Assembly: GCA_030141605.1 (NCBI GenBank)
Contig: JAQGDQ010001004.1
Span: 1 to 45,000, forward strand
DNA length: 45,000 nt
Direction of reading: 5' to 3'
DNA from: Tubiluchus corallicola
Lineage: Eukaryota > Priapulida > Priapulimorpha > Priapulimorphida > Tubiluchidae
Part shown: positions 1-10,890 of the stretch, one piece after another
Layout: each line of letters starts with the position of its first letter
How positions within the stretch are numbered: the first letter of the stretch is position 1
The notes under the pieces: model-generated
Databases searched by the model: none
The model's input: the letters and a program-made list of their open reading frames with translations, nothing else
Told to the model about the DNA's origin: nothing
Translations under genes and position numbers: made by a program

Positions 1-1996
1 GTGTCATAGGCGGAGTATTGGGTTTGTTAGAATGGGTACCGCGGGGTGGTTTAGCCTTGGTAGAAGTTGGTTTGGTGTTTATAAGACGGGGGCAACATGC
101 TGTCTTAATTTTCGTACGACAAGTCACATAAATTATAATAAAGATTATAATAAGTGCTATAAATAAGTATGTTGTCAATGATGCACCCTTATGATTGGAA
201 AAGTCAACCGGTTTGGTTTTGAATAATTCATCAGTGTGGTCCAAAAACTTCTGTCGTTTTAATAAGAGATTTTGACTACCTTTAAGAGAAAAGTCAAGTG
301 GTTCATCCTCTGTCATTCGTGACGGCAGAGCTTGCAGTGTTTGAAGTGTTCCTATCGTAAAATTACTTCCTAATAAATCAACGTTCCAAGTACTTAAATT
401 AAGTGCCGTATCTAAGATTGTTTGGATGTCCGTTTGAGTTAAAGTAAGGTCTGAATGATTCTTAAAATATATTGGTAAATTTGCATATTTAGAAGATAGG
501 CCACACCCTGATTCTAACTGCAGGATCATCGGGTTCTTGATGGTGAGGGGGGTGCCAATCTTATGAGCCTGGCGGGGTACGTAACAAGATTTTATGGCTT
601 GAATTTCAAAACTCGGGCTAATATAATAAGTATTCTCAGTTAGAGGTATAATAACTGGTCCAAGTTTATTAATAATTCTTGCTCGTTGATCACAAAATAA
701 ATCTATTTTAATAGTGTCCTTGAAAAACAATGCCGCTGTACATGATTCTATTCTATCTGCAGGAAAAATTGGCGTTGGTGCTAACTTACAGATACGTTTT
801 GGGCTTTGAATACAAGCAAAGGCTTCATCTTTGGCTGGGAAAAAATATAGTGACTGCTCAATATTCGTAGCAATATACTGATGATCAATTTGGTTATATA
901 GATAAACAGGTTTATTAATATTGGTTGATGTCCGACGGACTGGGATCGATATTGCTTCAAAAATTTGATAGATGTGATTGACATGATATAAATCTAATGT
1001 TGTTAGGATAGCAAACCCTCCGGGAATTTGAATAGGTAATGCCGACATTGTTTCGTAATAATAGAATAATTGATTATTTATATCGGCTGGAAATATTAGG
1101 CTCTGTGGTAGCTGGTCCTCAATTTGTTTAAGAGACTTTTGAAGGTGTATAGGGGTTATTAAAGTTGGGGGTAATTTATTAAGAATTAGTTGATGTAAAC
1201 CTTGGGATAACGAATTCAATTCTTGATCAATGATTTCTAAGCTATAGATAAAGTGATCAAACAGCAAATTTGTTTGCAAGAATGTAAACAATTTATGTTG
1301 AGTTTTAGTCAAGTCATCAGTAAACTGTTTTGACAGTTTGTTAATGTAATGTCGAGTTTGAACTGATGCGTTCACTAAGTCATAAATTAACTCTGTATTT
1401 CTAGCAGAGCGAATTAGCGAGCTATTGATAAGGGCTAGGTTATTTTCTAAAATATCTTGCGTGTTTTGTTGCGTATTAAAGATACTCGTAATCTGATCTT
1501 GAAGATTTCGAAGATCTTCTTCACTCGCGGTTCCGATTAAAAATTTGAATGCCTTTCCTAGATTCGGAAAAATGCTTCGTTTGACGACGTGAGATTCATG
1601 GGCAGACGAGGCTATTAAATTCTTAATGGAATTTAAACGAAATTGTTGATTTCTGATTCTATTTTTAATAGCAGTTTTAAAGGCTTTAATCACTGTGACA
1701 GGTTTTTTAATTAATCTTAATTGTTGAATTTCGGAAAGCGTTCTAGTGAGAAATTCTTGAATGTGGTCCAACTGTATCGGCGCAATAAGTAGCCATCTTG
1801 CATTAGAAACTGGAGTATTTAATTTCTGTTTAAATATAACCCCTGGGCCTGTTTTAAAGGGAGCTGGATTTGGGAATGATTGTAAGGAATTAGAATGTAC
1901 AGATTTAAGAATATTGCCAATATTAGGATTTTGTATAAAAGGTTTGTAGTACTGGTCCTGGAAAAAAAATTCAAAAGGAATATTATTCAGGTTGTC
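1..1996 (-). CDS. Envelope/fusion protein-like gene (errantivirus Env / baculovirus F type), 3' end beyond window
   Basis: The minus strand is open for 665 codons from 1996 to the left edge, with no stop in frame; a stop (plus 1997-1999) sits just upstream. Numbering from 1996, a dibasic KR site falls at residues 139-140, followed by a hydrophobic glycine-bearing stretch with SIFPNLGKAFKFLIGTA at about 141-157, the arrangement of a furin-type site plus fusion peptide in baculovirus F and gypsy-class Env. An alpha-helical Q/N/L-rich region follows, then several N-glycosylation sequons (NSS, NAS, NLS, NFT, NHS), one membrane span at about 607-625 and a basic, proline-rich tail that leaves the window. 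The roughly 140 + 525 split and total length match the F family. No in-frame ATG occurs before about plus 1046, so the N-terminus must come from an upstream exon. The frame shows no internal break. Known role of the family: membrane fusion. Whether it is a provirus part or a domesticated host gene cannot be told from here. Confidence 0.8.
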
Positions 1997-2207
1997 CTAT
2001 ACAGATCATTTCTATGACTCTAAATTAGTAAGGTTAGAATAAATTTAAGATAAACTTACGTATTTCCTGAAAGTTCCATACTCTTTTTTTTTTCACAAAA
2101 ATTCAAATTATGAGATGGTGAGATTAACATGTATTCACAGCAAAAATTATTAAGATTAATGTGTATTCAAGGCAAAATTATCTTAACGTCTATTCAGAGT
2201 CCCTTAC

Positions 2208-2279
2208 TATAAGAAAAATCTGGATGAATGGATTTAGTAGGTAACGGACAGTTATTTTAAAGGTGTATCCCTGGCGCAT
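2208..2279 (-). other. Candidate 5' exon of the envelope-like gene
   Basis: Because the envelope-like frame lacks a start codon, an upstream exon is expected. On the minus strand an ATG at 2279-2277 opens 24 codons that are moderately hydrophobic toward the end, compatible with a signal peptide. They end in a GTAAGG donor at 2207 after a complete codon. The acceptor-like TATAG at 1997-2001 lies directly before the long frame, which also begins on a complete codon, so the phases agree and the intron would be 211 bp. The acceptor's pyrimidine tract is poor. A rival donor, GTAAGT at about 2059-2054, exists but joins in the wrong frame from its nearest ATG. This is a model only. Confidence 0.22.
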
Positions 2280-2290
2280 GTGCGCATGCG
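2271..2290. promoter_or_regulatory. NRF1-like palindromic GC motif in divergent intergenic region
   Basis: Alternating TGCGCA/GCGCATG words (GCGCATGTGCGCATGCG) sit between the minus-strand envelope-like frame and the plus-strand two-exon gene. The right half matches the NRF1 consensus YGCGCAYGCGCR at all but the last bases. In animals such motifs often mark housekeeping or bidirectional promoters. Its place between two divergent genes supports a promoter role, but no function is shown. Confidence 0.3.
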
Positions 2291-2638
2291 TAAATAAGTG
2301 TGGCTCAATTAACAATCTCGACTTATTTGGTGAGTCTTGAAATCCGATCAGCGTTGATCAAAGGGGGGCGAGTGAAGCACGTGTCCACTTGCAATAATTT
2401 TGGCCTGGACAGCTAATAGTAAAAACAATTCATCTTTCTTCTTAAAGCCAGTTAATGTCCGTGGGAAAAGATTTTGCAGTCCCCTTTCTCAGGATAAGTT
2501 GTAGATCAGAATGGTCGTTAAGCTTCGGTTTTGCGTCTAGGGTTTTCACTATTAGTACTTTTATCGCTTAGTAATGAGCATTGGGGCCCAAACGGAGTCA
2601 AATTCTATACGCAGTATACGAAAGTTCCCAGGCCTCTC

Positions 2639-2700
2639 ACATAAAAGAGACTTGCAGTTGTTGGTCAGTCCCTCTTCGTAATTTCTGTTCGTGTGGTCAA
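2639..2700 (+). promoter_or_regulatory. Core promoter candidate (TATA-like box + initiator)
   Basis: ATAAAAG at 2641-2647 is followed by an initiator-type TCAGTC at 2665-2670, putting the presumed start base (2667) about 25 bp downstream of the TATA-like box. A GGTCA word at 2695-2699 falls about +29, close to a downstream promoter element position. The first ATG of the two-exon gene is 114 bp downstream, giving a short 5' leader. Spacing fits an animal RNA polymerase II promoter. Inr plus DPE pairs are also common in LTR promoters. Confidence 0.35.
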
Positions 2701-2780
2701 GGCGTCTTAATCAGTTGTGCAAAGTATTCAGTTTTTTTTCTAGTTTCACCAGTTTTACTAGTTTCAAAATAATAATAAAA

Positions 2781-3335
2781 ATGGAATGTGAAGTACCGAG
2801 AGATGCCTACTTATTGGCAGTAGAGCTCGAAATTACGAGCGGGAACTTTTACGATGTTTTGGATGAACGGGCACAGTTGCATGACCAACTTAGTCGTGCT
2901 CTAAAAATGACGTACTTGCCTGGCACATGCGAGCTTTTCTGCGGCAAGTCCATCATTGATGGAGTAAGTAATGGTTTTTTTTTTGTTTTGTTTTTTTTTT
3001 TTGAGGTAAGGACTATTATGTTAAAATCACTAGATTGCTAATTCTGCAGTTAAAAGAAAATTTGTCTCGAGGACTTTTAATAAAGATTTATATTCCTTTT
3101 ACAGGAAGAACTAGTGGTGCTAAAACTGAGCAGTATTCATGGGATGCCAGTTATGGCAAATTTACTGACCAAATACGCGCCCGGCCGGGTCCGCTTTATC
3201 AACCGAGAGAATTTTTGTATCTGCACCGCGGCACATAACATAATAACAATATGGGACCTGGCACGGGTGATGAGAGTATATAAACGCAACTGGGAGGAGG
3301 GAACGGAAGAAAGGTGGTTAGCGGTGAAGTGCTAA
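2781..3335 (+). CDS. Two-exon gene for a 137-residue protein of unknown function
   Basis: Exon 1 is 2781-2963 (61 codons) and ends in a perfect GTAAGT donor. The intron (2964-3104, 141 bp) ends in a pyrimidine-rich stretch and TTTTACAG. Exon 2 is 3105-3335 (76 codons plus TAA). Both junctions are phase 0 and the frame runs through, which is hard to get by chance. The protein starts MECEVPRDAYLLAVELEI, carries a cysteine cluster around residues 50-54 (CELFC), a second CIC motif near residues 99-101 and a Trp/Arg/Glu-rich C-terminus. I see no signal peptide or membrane span and recognise no family. The ATG follows AATAATAAAA, a good eukaryotic start context (A at -3). It is divergent from the envelope-like gene with about 500 bp between, so the two may share a control region. 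It could be a host orphan gene or a gene carried by a mobile element. Confidence 0.6.
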
Positions 3336-4450
3336 GAAAAGTGGAAAATTAAAAAAAAATTTAAAAAAAATCCTAAAATTTGAAAAGAAAAAAAAATATT
3401 TATCCTTTATGTGGACATATCATATATATATAGAAGTGTGACTATGCATTATGGATCAAGGCGGATCGCAAGGAAGGTATGTTTGTATTTAGCATCATAA
3501 GTCATTATACAATAATCGAATATTCGCTGATTAGAGTCTACAAGGAAAATACCTTTTTTTTTCTACTGCATGAAGAATTACTAATTTGGTGATAATACTC
3601 TGCGTTGATGAGTCCGCGCGTTCGGTTTTAACAGACACTTGTCTAGACTATATATAATCTTTTATCATTGTCTAGTGATGCGCGTAATTTGCCGTAATTA
3701 ACTAGGGGTGAGTTGAATTATAGCTAAACGTGAGATGGATTATATTTTCTGACAGTTAGTTGGTTTTAACTTTCTCGTAAATGGTCGTTAGAATTTAAAA
3801 TGTATAAGTTATAAATGGTCATTTTTATCCGTTTTGAAATGATTGTAGTAATTAAAACTCTAGACTAAAACGTTTGATCAATACATTTATTCAAGTCGGT
3901 TATCTGAATTAGAAATTCCGAGTTTAATCTAGCTATAATCTTAGTTTAATATGTTGGTTATTCGTTCTAGTACTTCAATGGGGCTTGTTGAATAGAAATT
4001 CTTTTTATAGAGTAATACAGCGTAAATGTTCGTTGCTGTGTTAAGTATTTATTTAATTACACTTAGTGATATACCGTAAGATATCCTCCTAATGTCGATA
4101 AAACAATATCTAAATACTCTTTTTGAAATATTCTTTAAAATCGTTACAGCAATACACAATTATTCTGTCAATCATTAGAACGTTGTGCAAATATTCTTGA
4201 ATCATTTAAGCAATATCCCTCTCTGGAACTTGTGTAGTTGTTAAGTAAATTTATACGCTACATTATCTGAAGGGAAGCGCATTAAATAAAAGTCTCTGAG
4301 TGTCTTTAGGCGTGGTAAGCCCCAGTGTAAGTTTATGTGACGTTTAGAAGCATAACATTGGGCGTCATTCACGGGGGGCCATTTTATGGGCTAAGACTTT
4401 TAGCGCTCATATGGTTCGTTGCCGTGTATGTACCCAGCATGTATCAGTAG
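3336..4450. other. Non-coding AT-rich stretch
   Basis: After the two-exon gene come A-rich runs (3340-3400) and a short TA repeat near 3425. The rest is AT-rich unique-looking DNA with no convincing exon, RNA gene or terminal repeat. Confidence 0.5.
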
Positions 4451-4633
4451 GAATGAAACACGATCTTTATATGGCTTCTAGGAGAGAAGTATTCTTAAAG
4501 CTTGGGAATCCTGGGTCGTAAATTACGAAAGTGAAAGTCATGAATGAAACACGACGCCTGCGTGGCTCAGCGCGGTTTCTTAGTGAAACTTCTTAAGAGT
4601 CCGCGTGTCATAAATTAAGAAAATGAAAGTCTG
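4451..4633. repeat. Two-copy 91-bp tandem repeat
   Basis: GAATGAAACACGA begins at 4451 and again at 4542. The two units align over their length, both ending near a GAAAGTCAT/GAAAGTCTG word, with perhaps a quarter of positions changed. A partial echo (GTCATGAGTGA) follows at about 4651. Confidence 0.65.
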
Positions 4634-4998
4634 ATCGCCTTCTATGTAAAGTCATGAGTGAGGGGGGGGGACGGCTTCATGTTAATGTTCGTAATGTACT
4701 TACCGATATATATTCTTGTGGTGTTAAGTCGTGTCCGGGCTTGAACTGGTACTAAATGTTTTGAACTCATACTAAATGTTTTAATAAAATAGTTGCATGA
4801 ACAGCCTCGATATGCATAAGCATGCCGTATGTGACATTTAAACGTCACACACGGGAAATGCTTTCCCGGGAATCGAAAAATGTTCATACTCTAAACACTT
4901 TCGTTATACATAAAACTTGTACTTACCTTATACATAAAGAAACATGGTTGATGACGTTCTCGTCCTTAAAATGGTACTATTCTATTTTATAACACTAA

Positions 4999-5110
4999 GG
5001 TATTACCTTATAATATAAAAATGCTTTGATTGTAACAGTAATATTAAACGTTAGAGTATGACCTTATAATACATGGTAACTTTAACTGTAACATTAATAT
5101 TATTTTAGTT
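4999..5110. repeat. Two-copy 56-bp AT-rich tandem repeat
   Basis: ACCTTATAATA starts at 5005 and 5061, and the sequence after each copy (an AACTGTAACA-like word, then TTAATATTA) matches with scattered changes. Confidence 0.55.
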
Positions 5111-5889
5111 ATTGTTTGCAAAATTTTCGGCGTAATGTTTTAAAGATGCCTGGTTTTTGCAACTTAATTAAATTAATTCTGGCACGCTTACCAGTAAAAT
5201 TTATATGTTATGTTTATGAGCTGAGTCGTATAGTGGTAGTACTTGTTGGTGGATTATTGAGGAGGCCGCAGCCGTTTATTGACGTGAGGTGGTGACAAAG
5301 CTATAAGACCTGGATTGATGAGCGACTAACACATTTATTTCACAATAATATATTACATGGTAAAGTACATATCATAGCTCTGCCGAACCGCCCAAGATCT
5401 GTTCCTGCTTCCTCGAGATTCCCCCGTGATCTGATCTCCCATTCCACTTGGCTTCCTTCAGCTTTTTGGACTCACAGCGCATGCGTTATAATTGTTGCTA
5501 GTCTGACAATTCAGACGGGCAATGTCCATATATGGAACTCAGTCACATGACAGCCGCACCTAAAATCATGGCTTCATTTCTACATATCTCTCATATCCCC
5601 TTCATAGAGTCGTTTCATTTCTGAACTGCTAATACTAATCATACAATTATCATCTTCTCTTTACTTTCGTGCACGAGGCGCCATCTGTGGCGGGAATGTA
5701 AAGCCTTTGGTTTTGGTCAGTTTCTCAGTTTGTTACCTGCTAGTCACCTGTCTGTTTTGCTCACCTGTGCTCTGAAAAGTCAGATTAATCGACTTTATGG
5801 GATATTTGGGACATTTATGTACTGATTATGTTACAATAAAGCATTCAGTGGTATTAACCTCTGTTGACAGTGTTTATGTGACCACAGCT
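5111..5889. other. Non-coding stretch with an LTR-like or 3'-end-like piece
   Basis: 5330-5720 is less AT-rich than its surroundings. Read on the minus strand it has AATAAA followed by a CGCTCATCAATCC-type segment near 5345-5310, like the R/U5 part of an LTR or a transcript 3' end. I could not find a partner LTR, a tRNA-primer site or target duplications, so it is left unclassified. Confidence 0.25.
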
Positions 5890-7400
5890 CTTTTTTGTTT
5901 CTTGCTACTCCTTCCTAGACTGTGGCGCCCATATAAAAAAATATCGCTCTCTGGCAACTCCCAAATTAAAATATATCACGAAATCTTTCGCTAGTTCTTT
6001 ACCGTTGTTTTTCTTTATAAATAGGAGGTATGTTTCAACTTTTCTTTACATCTGTGTGCAGATAAAGGATTAATTTTTCTATTGCACTCCTGCATTTAGC
6101 AATAATTCTAATTTGGGCGATGTATCAGGGCCTTAAAAGCACCTGAACTGTAGTCACCTAAACTACTAAACAACATTACTGTGGCATGATAGATCACACT
6201 AATACAAGACCCATTTATACAAAATAATGTAAGTGATTTAAAATGATTGCTCATAAGACAAACACTTACCATAAAACATATGCAGGACAGTTATAAAGAT
6301 AGAATTAGCTTGCTGATAGCTGCCGCTATTCCATTTTTAAATCACCAAGCAGCCACAGTCTATTTATTAGACAAAATAGAAAACTAGGGCGTGGTCACTT
6401 CTGTGGTTAAGTGCAAAGAATAAATTGTTTCATACAGTAACCAAATTTTCACTTTTCCAACAAAATCACACATTTTGCACTCAAAATCAGTATTACACAG
6501 TAGGAGCACTGCTCACGCTTATAGCAAGACTGCAGAGCAAATGATTTGCTTGAGTTGTCTCATCTTCACGCACTTGAAAGTTACGCCTATAAACTGACGT
6601 GTTGGAGTTGATCACCATGACAGCTTTTTAACTCCGCCTCAAATTCTTGAGCACTAGAAATATGGCGCCAATAATGTTTGTTTGAACATTTTTAATAGAC
6701 GCAATGTTCCTTCACTTTTTAAGGGCAATCTTGCACAAGTCGACCATCTTACTACCAAATCTTTTCTTTCTTTTTAAGAATTTACAGAAACATAAATAAA
6801 CTTCAATAAATTGTTATAGCAGGATAATATGACCTGCTTAATCTTTGTTACAGTTATGGTCAAAATAAAAGACCTGCATTGTGTGCTGAGCTTAGAGCAT
6901 GTCAACTGAACTTGTGTCTTACGCCATAGAATTTGGTAAAATTTGAAAGATGTAGAACTTCTATAAACTTGCTCACACATTCCATTTATGATTCGAACTG
7001 TAAAATACTTCGTATGTCTTTGTAAACTGTTTCGATTGAAATTGTAATACAACCAGCAGGCAATTTAGTAAAAACTAGAATGGACTTGTATGTTGTGAAA
7101 AGCTGTTCAGGTTTCTTCATTACACTCACATTTATGTGACTCTGGTATGTTCTTATGAAAATAAATGGACTTGAATTGGATTAAAATTGTCAATGATTTA
7201 AATCAGAGTTCCTTTTTTACGTTACCAAAAGCTTTTCAAAGTTGCACATTACAACCCAGTCATAAAATAATTCTAGCAAAATCGCTATGACCCGGATTAT
7301 AATAATCAGCAATTTTAATCAGAATTGAATTTTTAATTATAAAAATCGTCCGATGACAGACCATTTCGTGGCATATTGATAAAAGAGCAACAGCAGATTT
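5890..7400 (+). repeat. Long dispersed repeat, copy A, first part
   Basis: This stretch aligns with 19040-20560. Shared anchors in the same order include CTAGACTGTGGCGC, AGGAGGTATGTTTCAACTTT, CCATTTTTAAATCACC, AAAAGCTGTTCAGGTTT and GTTGCACATTACAACCCAGTC. Identity is high in blocks and interrupted by indels: copy A has about 220 extra bases at 6735-6960, and copy B has about 175 extra at 19450-19625. No long frame survives in either copy, so the unit is non-coding or too old to read. Confidence 0.75.
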
Positions 7401-8029
7401 TCGTAAACAAACACGTTTTTCACCCAAATTTGCATTCTGCTAAAATGCATCTATGACGTCTAACATACGGCATGAAATATAAAAATTGGACAATAATTAG
7501 TTAGTTGTAAAATTACAAACGTCTAAAACGTTTATTTTGCGACCTAACCCGTTACAAGGATTCCTCATTCGCAAAAGACCAAAAGTAGCAACGCTGTTGA
7601 ATTACCTTCCGTAGACGCCATTAATTTATACGTAGACGCCATTTTCTTTTATACCGACGGCCGAATTACAGATTTCTTAAATTTTTAAACCCGGTATCTG
7701 TTGCATACTTTTACGTAATATGGAGCGCGGTTGGTACGGTGACAAATATTACCCACCGCCATGACACTCAAAACTGTGACGTCATTTCTTAGCCGTAGTA
7801 CAGTAAACAACCAGCGACCCCAGAAAGCAGATCACTGTGAACAGAGCGGTTATTGCTGAGTAATGACATATCTATTCATAAAGATGTTTATTTCAATATT
7901 CTTCATCTATTTATATGAAATAAACTTATAAGAATCAGTCTTCAATTTACGAACCTGCAAGGAACGTGAACTTTATAGTAAGAAACACTGTACAATTATT
8001 TCAAAATTGCAGACGTCTTGAGACGCGCT
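7401..8029. other. Stretch inside copy A without clear match in copy B
   Basis: It holds a local double of a GTAGACGCCATT word (7611-7641) and otherwise unique AT-rich sequence. I see no gene here. Confidence 0.35.
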
Positions 8030-8790
8030 CTCTGCACACAAGCGAACAGCTTATTTATAATCCTTTTGAATTGGCAAGTTACTCAATGCACACAAAGGAA
8101 GATTTTAGCCTTCAACAATCCTGTCTGGAATTTAATTATAATTGAAATCTTGTGAAGTGTTGAGCTGAGATGCAGTTTATGCCGTCACGCGATGTGCACA
8201 AAGGAAGATTTTAATCTGTAATACAAATATGTCTGCGATAAGACAAAAGCTCAATAATCCTTATTTTAAAATTGACTTCTCAAATTTCACAACAATTTTG
8301 GCAGCATGAGATATTGTGGGTAATGACCAACTTTGAAACTGCAATGATAAACCGTTTATGCAGACATACAGACTCAAAACCTATGAGTTACGGTTTCTCA
8401 AATGTTTTGGCACTGCTAATGTCTCATTGATCATTGTTACTACTGCTTTTACAAACAAAACATATGTCTGCATAAAGACTACAGAAGTCTACACAGCTAT
8501 AGTACTATTAAATAATTTTTTATGTAAATAAATCTCGGTTAGGTTCACGCCAAGTGGAAAAATCTGGATTCCTTGCGATTCGTGAGACATGGGTTCGATT
8601 CTCGTTTGGGCAGTTTTACTTGCGATGCTGGTTGTTTGTACGGTATAGAGAGAATATTTCACACATGAACAAGGCCGAGACACCTCTGGTTGTTCAGTGG
8701 CTCATCTTCAGGGGTTGCCCTTGATAGTGAGCCAGATTCAGCTCAGGCCACATCACAAACATCTCCATTTTTTGATACCATCAGTTCAAT
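8030..8790 (+). repeat. Long dispersed repeat, copy A, second part
   Basis: Aligns with 23500-24350 in order: GAGCTGAGATGC then GTTTATGCC, CATGTCTGCGAT-like words, CAATTTTGGCA, GTTCAGTGGCTCATCTTCA and the ACCACATCACAAACATC block. Inside it, a unit of about 100 bp beginning CACAAAGGAAGATTTTA recurs at 8090 and 8198, and its relatives lie at 23530-23740 in copy B. Confidence 0.7.
8535..8615 (+). other. tRNA-like sequence (SINE head or tRNA relic)
   Basis: GGTTCGATTCT at 8592-8602 matches the RNA polymerase III B box at all but the last base, inside a T-arm-like hairpin (ATGGG / CTCGT). ACGCCAAGTGG at about 8547-8557 resembles an A box at a suitable distance. The acceptor stem does not pair convincingly, and the matching part of copy B (about 24105-24180) has lost the B box, so this is not called a working tRNA. 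Confidence 0.3.
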
Positions 8791-8875
8791 ACATAACTAT
8801 GTTTACAGTGTGTCATAATTTCAAGAACAAGTTATTGTTAAGTTGCGTACAATAAAGTTTAAAACTCTGAGCTGA

Positions 8876-8985
8876 TGAAAAAAGAAATATCTGACTGTGT
8901 AAACGTTAACTTTCCTTCAAAATTATTCAACACAAAGAACGTTCAAATCCAAGATGCTGCAATGTTTATTTTAGAACAAGTTTTG
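8876..8985 (+). repeat. Dispersed AAGAAATATCTGACTGTGTAAAC family, copy 1
   Basis: The block opens with AAAGAAATATCTGACTGTGT and carries ATCCAAGATGCTGCAATGTTTA near 8946. Related copies are at 9601-9750 and 14955-15060. Confidence 0.55.
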
Positions 8986-9081
8986 TTCTTTTGTGCTCGG
9001 GATGTGAAAAATGTCTGAAATTTTCCCATTATCTTGTGTCAATACATTAGCCTGGGAGTTTAGAAAAGGACGCAGCAAACG

Positions 9082-9180
9082 AGTTAAAAGAAGAAAGTGT
9101 TTACACACTTGAATTTCAAAAGGCTGCCTTCCACACCTGGTAAAGAGTTAAGAAATTACAACAGAGTAATTACGGACAGG
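9082..9180 (+). repeat. Diverged single unit of the 68-bp repeat
   Basis: GTGTTTACACACTTGAATTT, then AAAGGCTGCCTTCCACACCTG and AAAGAGTTAAG, match the unit tandemly repeated at 9755-9960. It shows the unit also exists as a dispersed single copy. Confidence 0.55.
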
Positions 9181-9600
9181 ATTACCGATAGGCTGCTGCA
9201 ATCCAGTAAAATTATCAAAAGCTTTTGTACAAAGGAGTGTGATTCAGTACCACTCCTCATGCTCAACAGCACCATGCAAAGAGAAGTGATTTTCGCTCTT
9301 TCTTGGAAACTTTTGCTGAAAATCATGATGGTTCGATACCCTTATTATTGAACTGCTCATTAAACCTGCCCATATTTTCATTACAAGTAGTTAAGACAAG
9401 CTTTCTATTCTGATGTAACAGACATCAACAGCCATGTCATTAACATTATTAACTTGAACGACGGTAGAAATTTTCAAATTCAGGTTGAATATTGACTTTA
9501 AACGTGTCTAAATGGCTTTTTCTCTGCTTTTAACAAAATTTTCTCACATCGTAAAATTCATGTGTAAATCAAACAAACCTAAAAACACCAAGGAAGAGAC

Positions 9601-9750
9601 GAGAAGAAATATCTGACAGTGTAAACTTAGATTCATCAAAGCATTTTACTTTGAACAACTTGAGAGATTTGACAAATACTTAATATTCTTCAAAGGCTTT
9701 CCTACAAAGAGCTTTTCAATCCAAGATGCTGCAATATTTACCTTAGATGG
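9601..9750 (+). repeat. Dispersed AAGAAATATCTGACTGTGTAAAC family, copy 2
   Basis: GAAGAAATATCTGACAGTGT opens this copy, followed by AACTTGAGAGATTTGACAAA and ATCCAAGATGCTGCAATATT. The first half matches the 14955 copy, the second half the 8876 copy. Confidence 0.55.
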
Positions 9751-9754
9751 CGCC

Positions 9755-9960
9755 TGGGAAAGAGTTAAGCAAATAAAGCAGAGTCATTACACACGTCTTG
9801 AACTTCAAGGCTGCATTCCACACCTGTGAAAGAGTTAAGCAAATAAAGCAGAGTGTTTACACACTTGAATTTCAAAGGCTGCATTCCACACCTGTGAAAG
9901 ATTTAACAAAGAAAGCAGAGCAAATACAGACAAGACTAATAATAGTCTATGTACAACATT
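9755..9960 (+). repeat. 68-bp tandem repeat, about three units
   Basis: GAAAGAGTTAAGCAAATAAA begins near 9758 and 9826, with a diverged third (GAAAGATTTAACAAAGAAAG) near 9894, an exact 68-bp spacing. A single-base copy-number slip of this unit explains the predicted open frame here; it shows no protein-like features. Confidence 0.75.
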
Positions 9961-10106
9961 CCGCTAAAATTGGCGAAATCTTTTCTACAAAGAAGTGTGA
10001 AGCAATAGCCATTTCTCATTATTGCCTAAATACGTATTGCGCATGTCTTAGTATCACTTTCTGCACAGGAGAAACTTTAAGCTCCAAAATACCTACATTC
10101 TTTTAA

Positions 10107-10690
10107 ATTCTTCGTAATTAATTCACGATAACTAATCGAGCAAGACAAAACACGAAGGTTTGGGAGACGAACGCCGCTTTTATTGTGAAGCAGCAGCAGG
10201 TTCAAATGGAAAGCATGAATGAGATTAATTAAGAGATTAATCCATCACAGCAGTATCTCAATGCAGTTAAAAAATTTTGGAGTAGCTGATTTAATCATTG
10301 CTTGCAGAGTGATGCAAACTGATGCAGTGTGTTGTTTACTTATCTAAATGTTTTCATTATTCACAAAATCAATAATGTCCAGGAAACTCTGCAAAAATTT
10401 GAGCAAATAAGCCACATGGATACATTCTTATGAGGATTAAACCTCGCGTGAAATGAGTTTTGAACATGTGATTTATAGACACTGATTCGCGATCAAGAAG
10501 TTTGCAAAAATATTTTTCAAAATCACGCCCAATAAAAGCACTTTCAAATTTAATGTGTCTATATTTGATTTAAACGTGGATGAACACTTTACTTCTTAGT
10601 GTTAAACTGTGAAAAAGTAATTTATCAGATATCAGAATTCTTAAGTAAACTAGTCACACCCTGTTTACTGTTTAAATACTGGAAAGAATG
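10107..10690. other. Non-coding AT-rich stretch
   Basis: I see no exon, RNA gene or repeat here beyond short shared words with the flanking family. Confidence 0.4.
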
Positions 10691-10694
10691 AGCT

Positions 10695-10890
10695 GAAAGA
10701 CAGAATATTATCAATAGTCTGCAGAAGATTTTTTGTTTGGTTAAGCTGTCACCCTGGAACTCCTGGTGAAAGAGTTAAGAAGAGACGCTTAGCAAATATA
10801 GACAGGAATATCAATAGTCTGCAGAAGTTTTTTGTTTAGCTAACCTCGGGATCCCCAGTGAATGTCAAGAAGAGATGAAAAGTAGAGATG
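10695..10890 (+). repeat. Two-copy 100-bp tandem repeat
   Basis: ATCAATAGTCTGCAGAAG starts at 10710 and 10810. Each is followed by TTTTTTGTTT and a variable CC/GGA-rich part, and the first copy then contains GTGAAAGAGTTAAGAAGAGA, related to the 68-bp unit at 9.8 kb. Confidence 0.65.

Noticed and set aside
1761-1949. 62-codon plus frame
   Set aside because: Antisense shadow of the envelope-like frame.
3597-3650. Hammerhead ribozyme-like TTGATGAGTCC
   Set aside because: The required CGAAA box and closing stem are missing after stem II.
5300-5720. Possible LTR of a retrovirus-like element belonging to the envelope gene
   Set aside because: No second copy in the window, no primer-binding site, no target duplication, and no gag or pol between it and the envelope frame.
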